Shown here piece by piece: positions 63,843 through 64,000 of a stretch of DNA of 64,000 nucleotides (position 1 is its first letter; each line of letters begins with the position of its first letter). The translations under genes were made by a program, and so were the position numbers. Source of the stretch: an uncultured Sediminibacterium sp. (GTDB lineage: Bacteria; Bacteroidota; Bacteroidia; Chitinophagales; Chitinophagaceae); the NCBI RefSeq assembly GCF_946481145.1, contig NZ_CAMLMJ010000004.1:124001-188000 (forward strand), given 5' to 3'. Below the pieces are notes generated by a model that was not told where the DNA came from, ran no database searches, and was given only the letters and a program-made list of their open reading frames with translations.

Positions 63843-64000
63843 TCACTCAGTGACATTAAACACCGATGTGTCTGGAAGTTCAAGAATGGCATTATCATTC
63901 ATAACAATATTAAAACAGTTAACTATTGATCCAGGTAAAACTGTTTTATCACCTGTATTGCTAATCACTAAAACATTGTAGGTAAATGCAGTAATAGTTT
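63843..64000 (-). CDS. Partial paralogue of the beta-solenoid protein (C-terminal end)
   Basis: The last 51 codons of a minus-strand gene that begins beyond the window. The reading TITAFTYNVLVISNTGDKTV followed by LPGSIVNCFNIVM parallels the end of the neighbouring protein (TITGFTYNTLLVSGNGDKTI followed by VVVNCSGLDI), and both end shortly after without a sorting domain. It is therefore a tandem duplicate. The stop is TGA at 63843-63845. The 257 bases between the two genes hold no other recognised feature. Confidence 0.72.
   Translation of the reverse strand, partial: TITAFTYNVLVISNTGDKTVLPGSIVNCFNIVMNDNAILELPDTSVFNVTE

Overview
The window is chromosomal DNA of a Bacteroidota bacterium, most likely a Chitinophagaceae-type member. 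This rests on gene content: a PorD/DUF4835 protein and a type IX secretion sorting domain, a TonB receptor paired with a DUF4249 lipoprotein, DUF4296, a DUF5117-type metalloprotease, BaiN, and a Bacteroidota-style RNA polymerase omega subunit. It also rests on promoter style: several genes have the Bacteroidota -7 box TAnnTTTG, and Shine-Dalgarno sites are scarce. The DNA is AT-rich throughout and no clear composition break was seen by eye.

Layout. 1-8 kb: isocitrate dehydrogenase with two small related proteins, a divergent LysR regulator, an O-methyltransferase, a LysM glucosaminidase, hpt and a VWA protein. 8-16 kb: dnaJ and grpE, an RlmI-like rRNA methyltransferase, a large BNR-repeat secreted protein, a tiny sorting-domain protein and a peroxiredoxin. 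16-24 kb, all minus strand: a compact housekeeping cluster bamD-rpoZ / coaBC-porD-DUF4296-scoA-scoB, preceded by rpsA. 24-36 kb, accessory: an Abi/HEPN-type gene between degenerate repeats, a Crp/Fnr regulator, a small beta-barrel, a DUF6326-like membrane protein, a TonB receptor with DUF4249 lipoprotein, a flavoprotein, a CBS protein, a zinc metalloprotease and a thioredoxin-fold protein. 36-42 kb: M61 peptidase, BaiN, M20 peptidase, map. 42-54 kb: the S10-spc ribosomal block on the minus strand, rpsJ to secY. 54-64 kb: an O-antigen-ligase/TPR gene on the plus strand between rpsJ and fusA, then fusA, two FKBP isomerases, and two beta-solenoid surface proteins, the second cut by the window edge.

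The ribosomal block is unusual. fusA and rpsJ are separated by an opposite-strand gene. secY is bracketed by two intrinsic-terminator-like hairpins. The expected infA-rpmJ-rpsM-rpsK-rpsD-rpoA-rplQ tail is absent after map. rpsL and rpsG are not beside fusA.

The most striking signal is not a gene. About two dozen intergenic gaps hold inverted repeats whose arms are runs of one short word (for example ttaggtg, gaatggtg, gtccatag, aatttgaaa, gtccaatg, tagctaatgg, aaaagtc). The same word recurs in unlinked gaps. Arms match exactly over up to 38 bases, and some units start exactly at the stop codon of the gene before them. They occur between convergent, codirectional and divergent genes, including inside the ribosomal operon, so simple termination does not explain them all. 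I propose them as one system of tandem-word hairpins.
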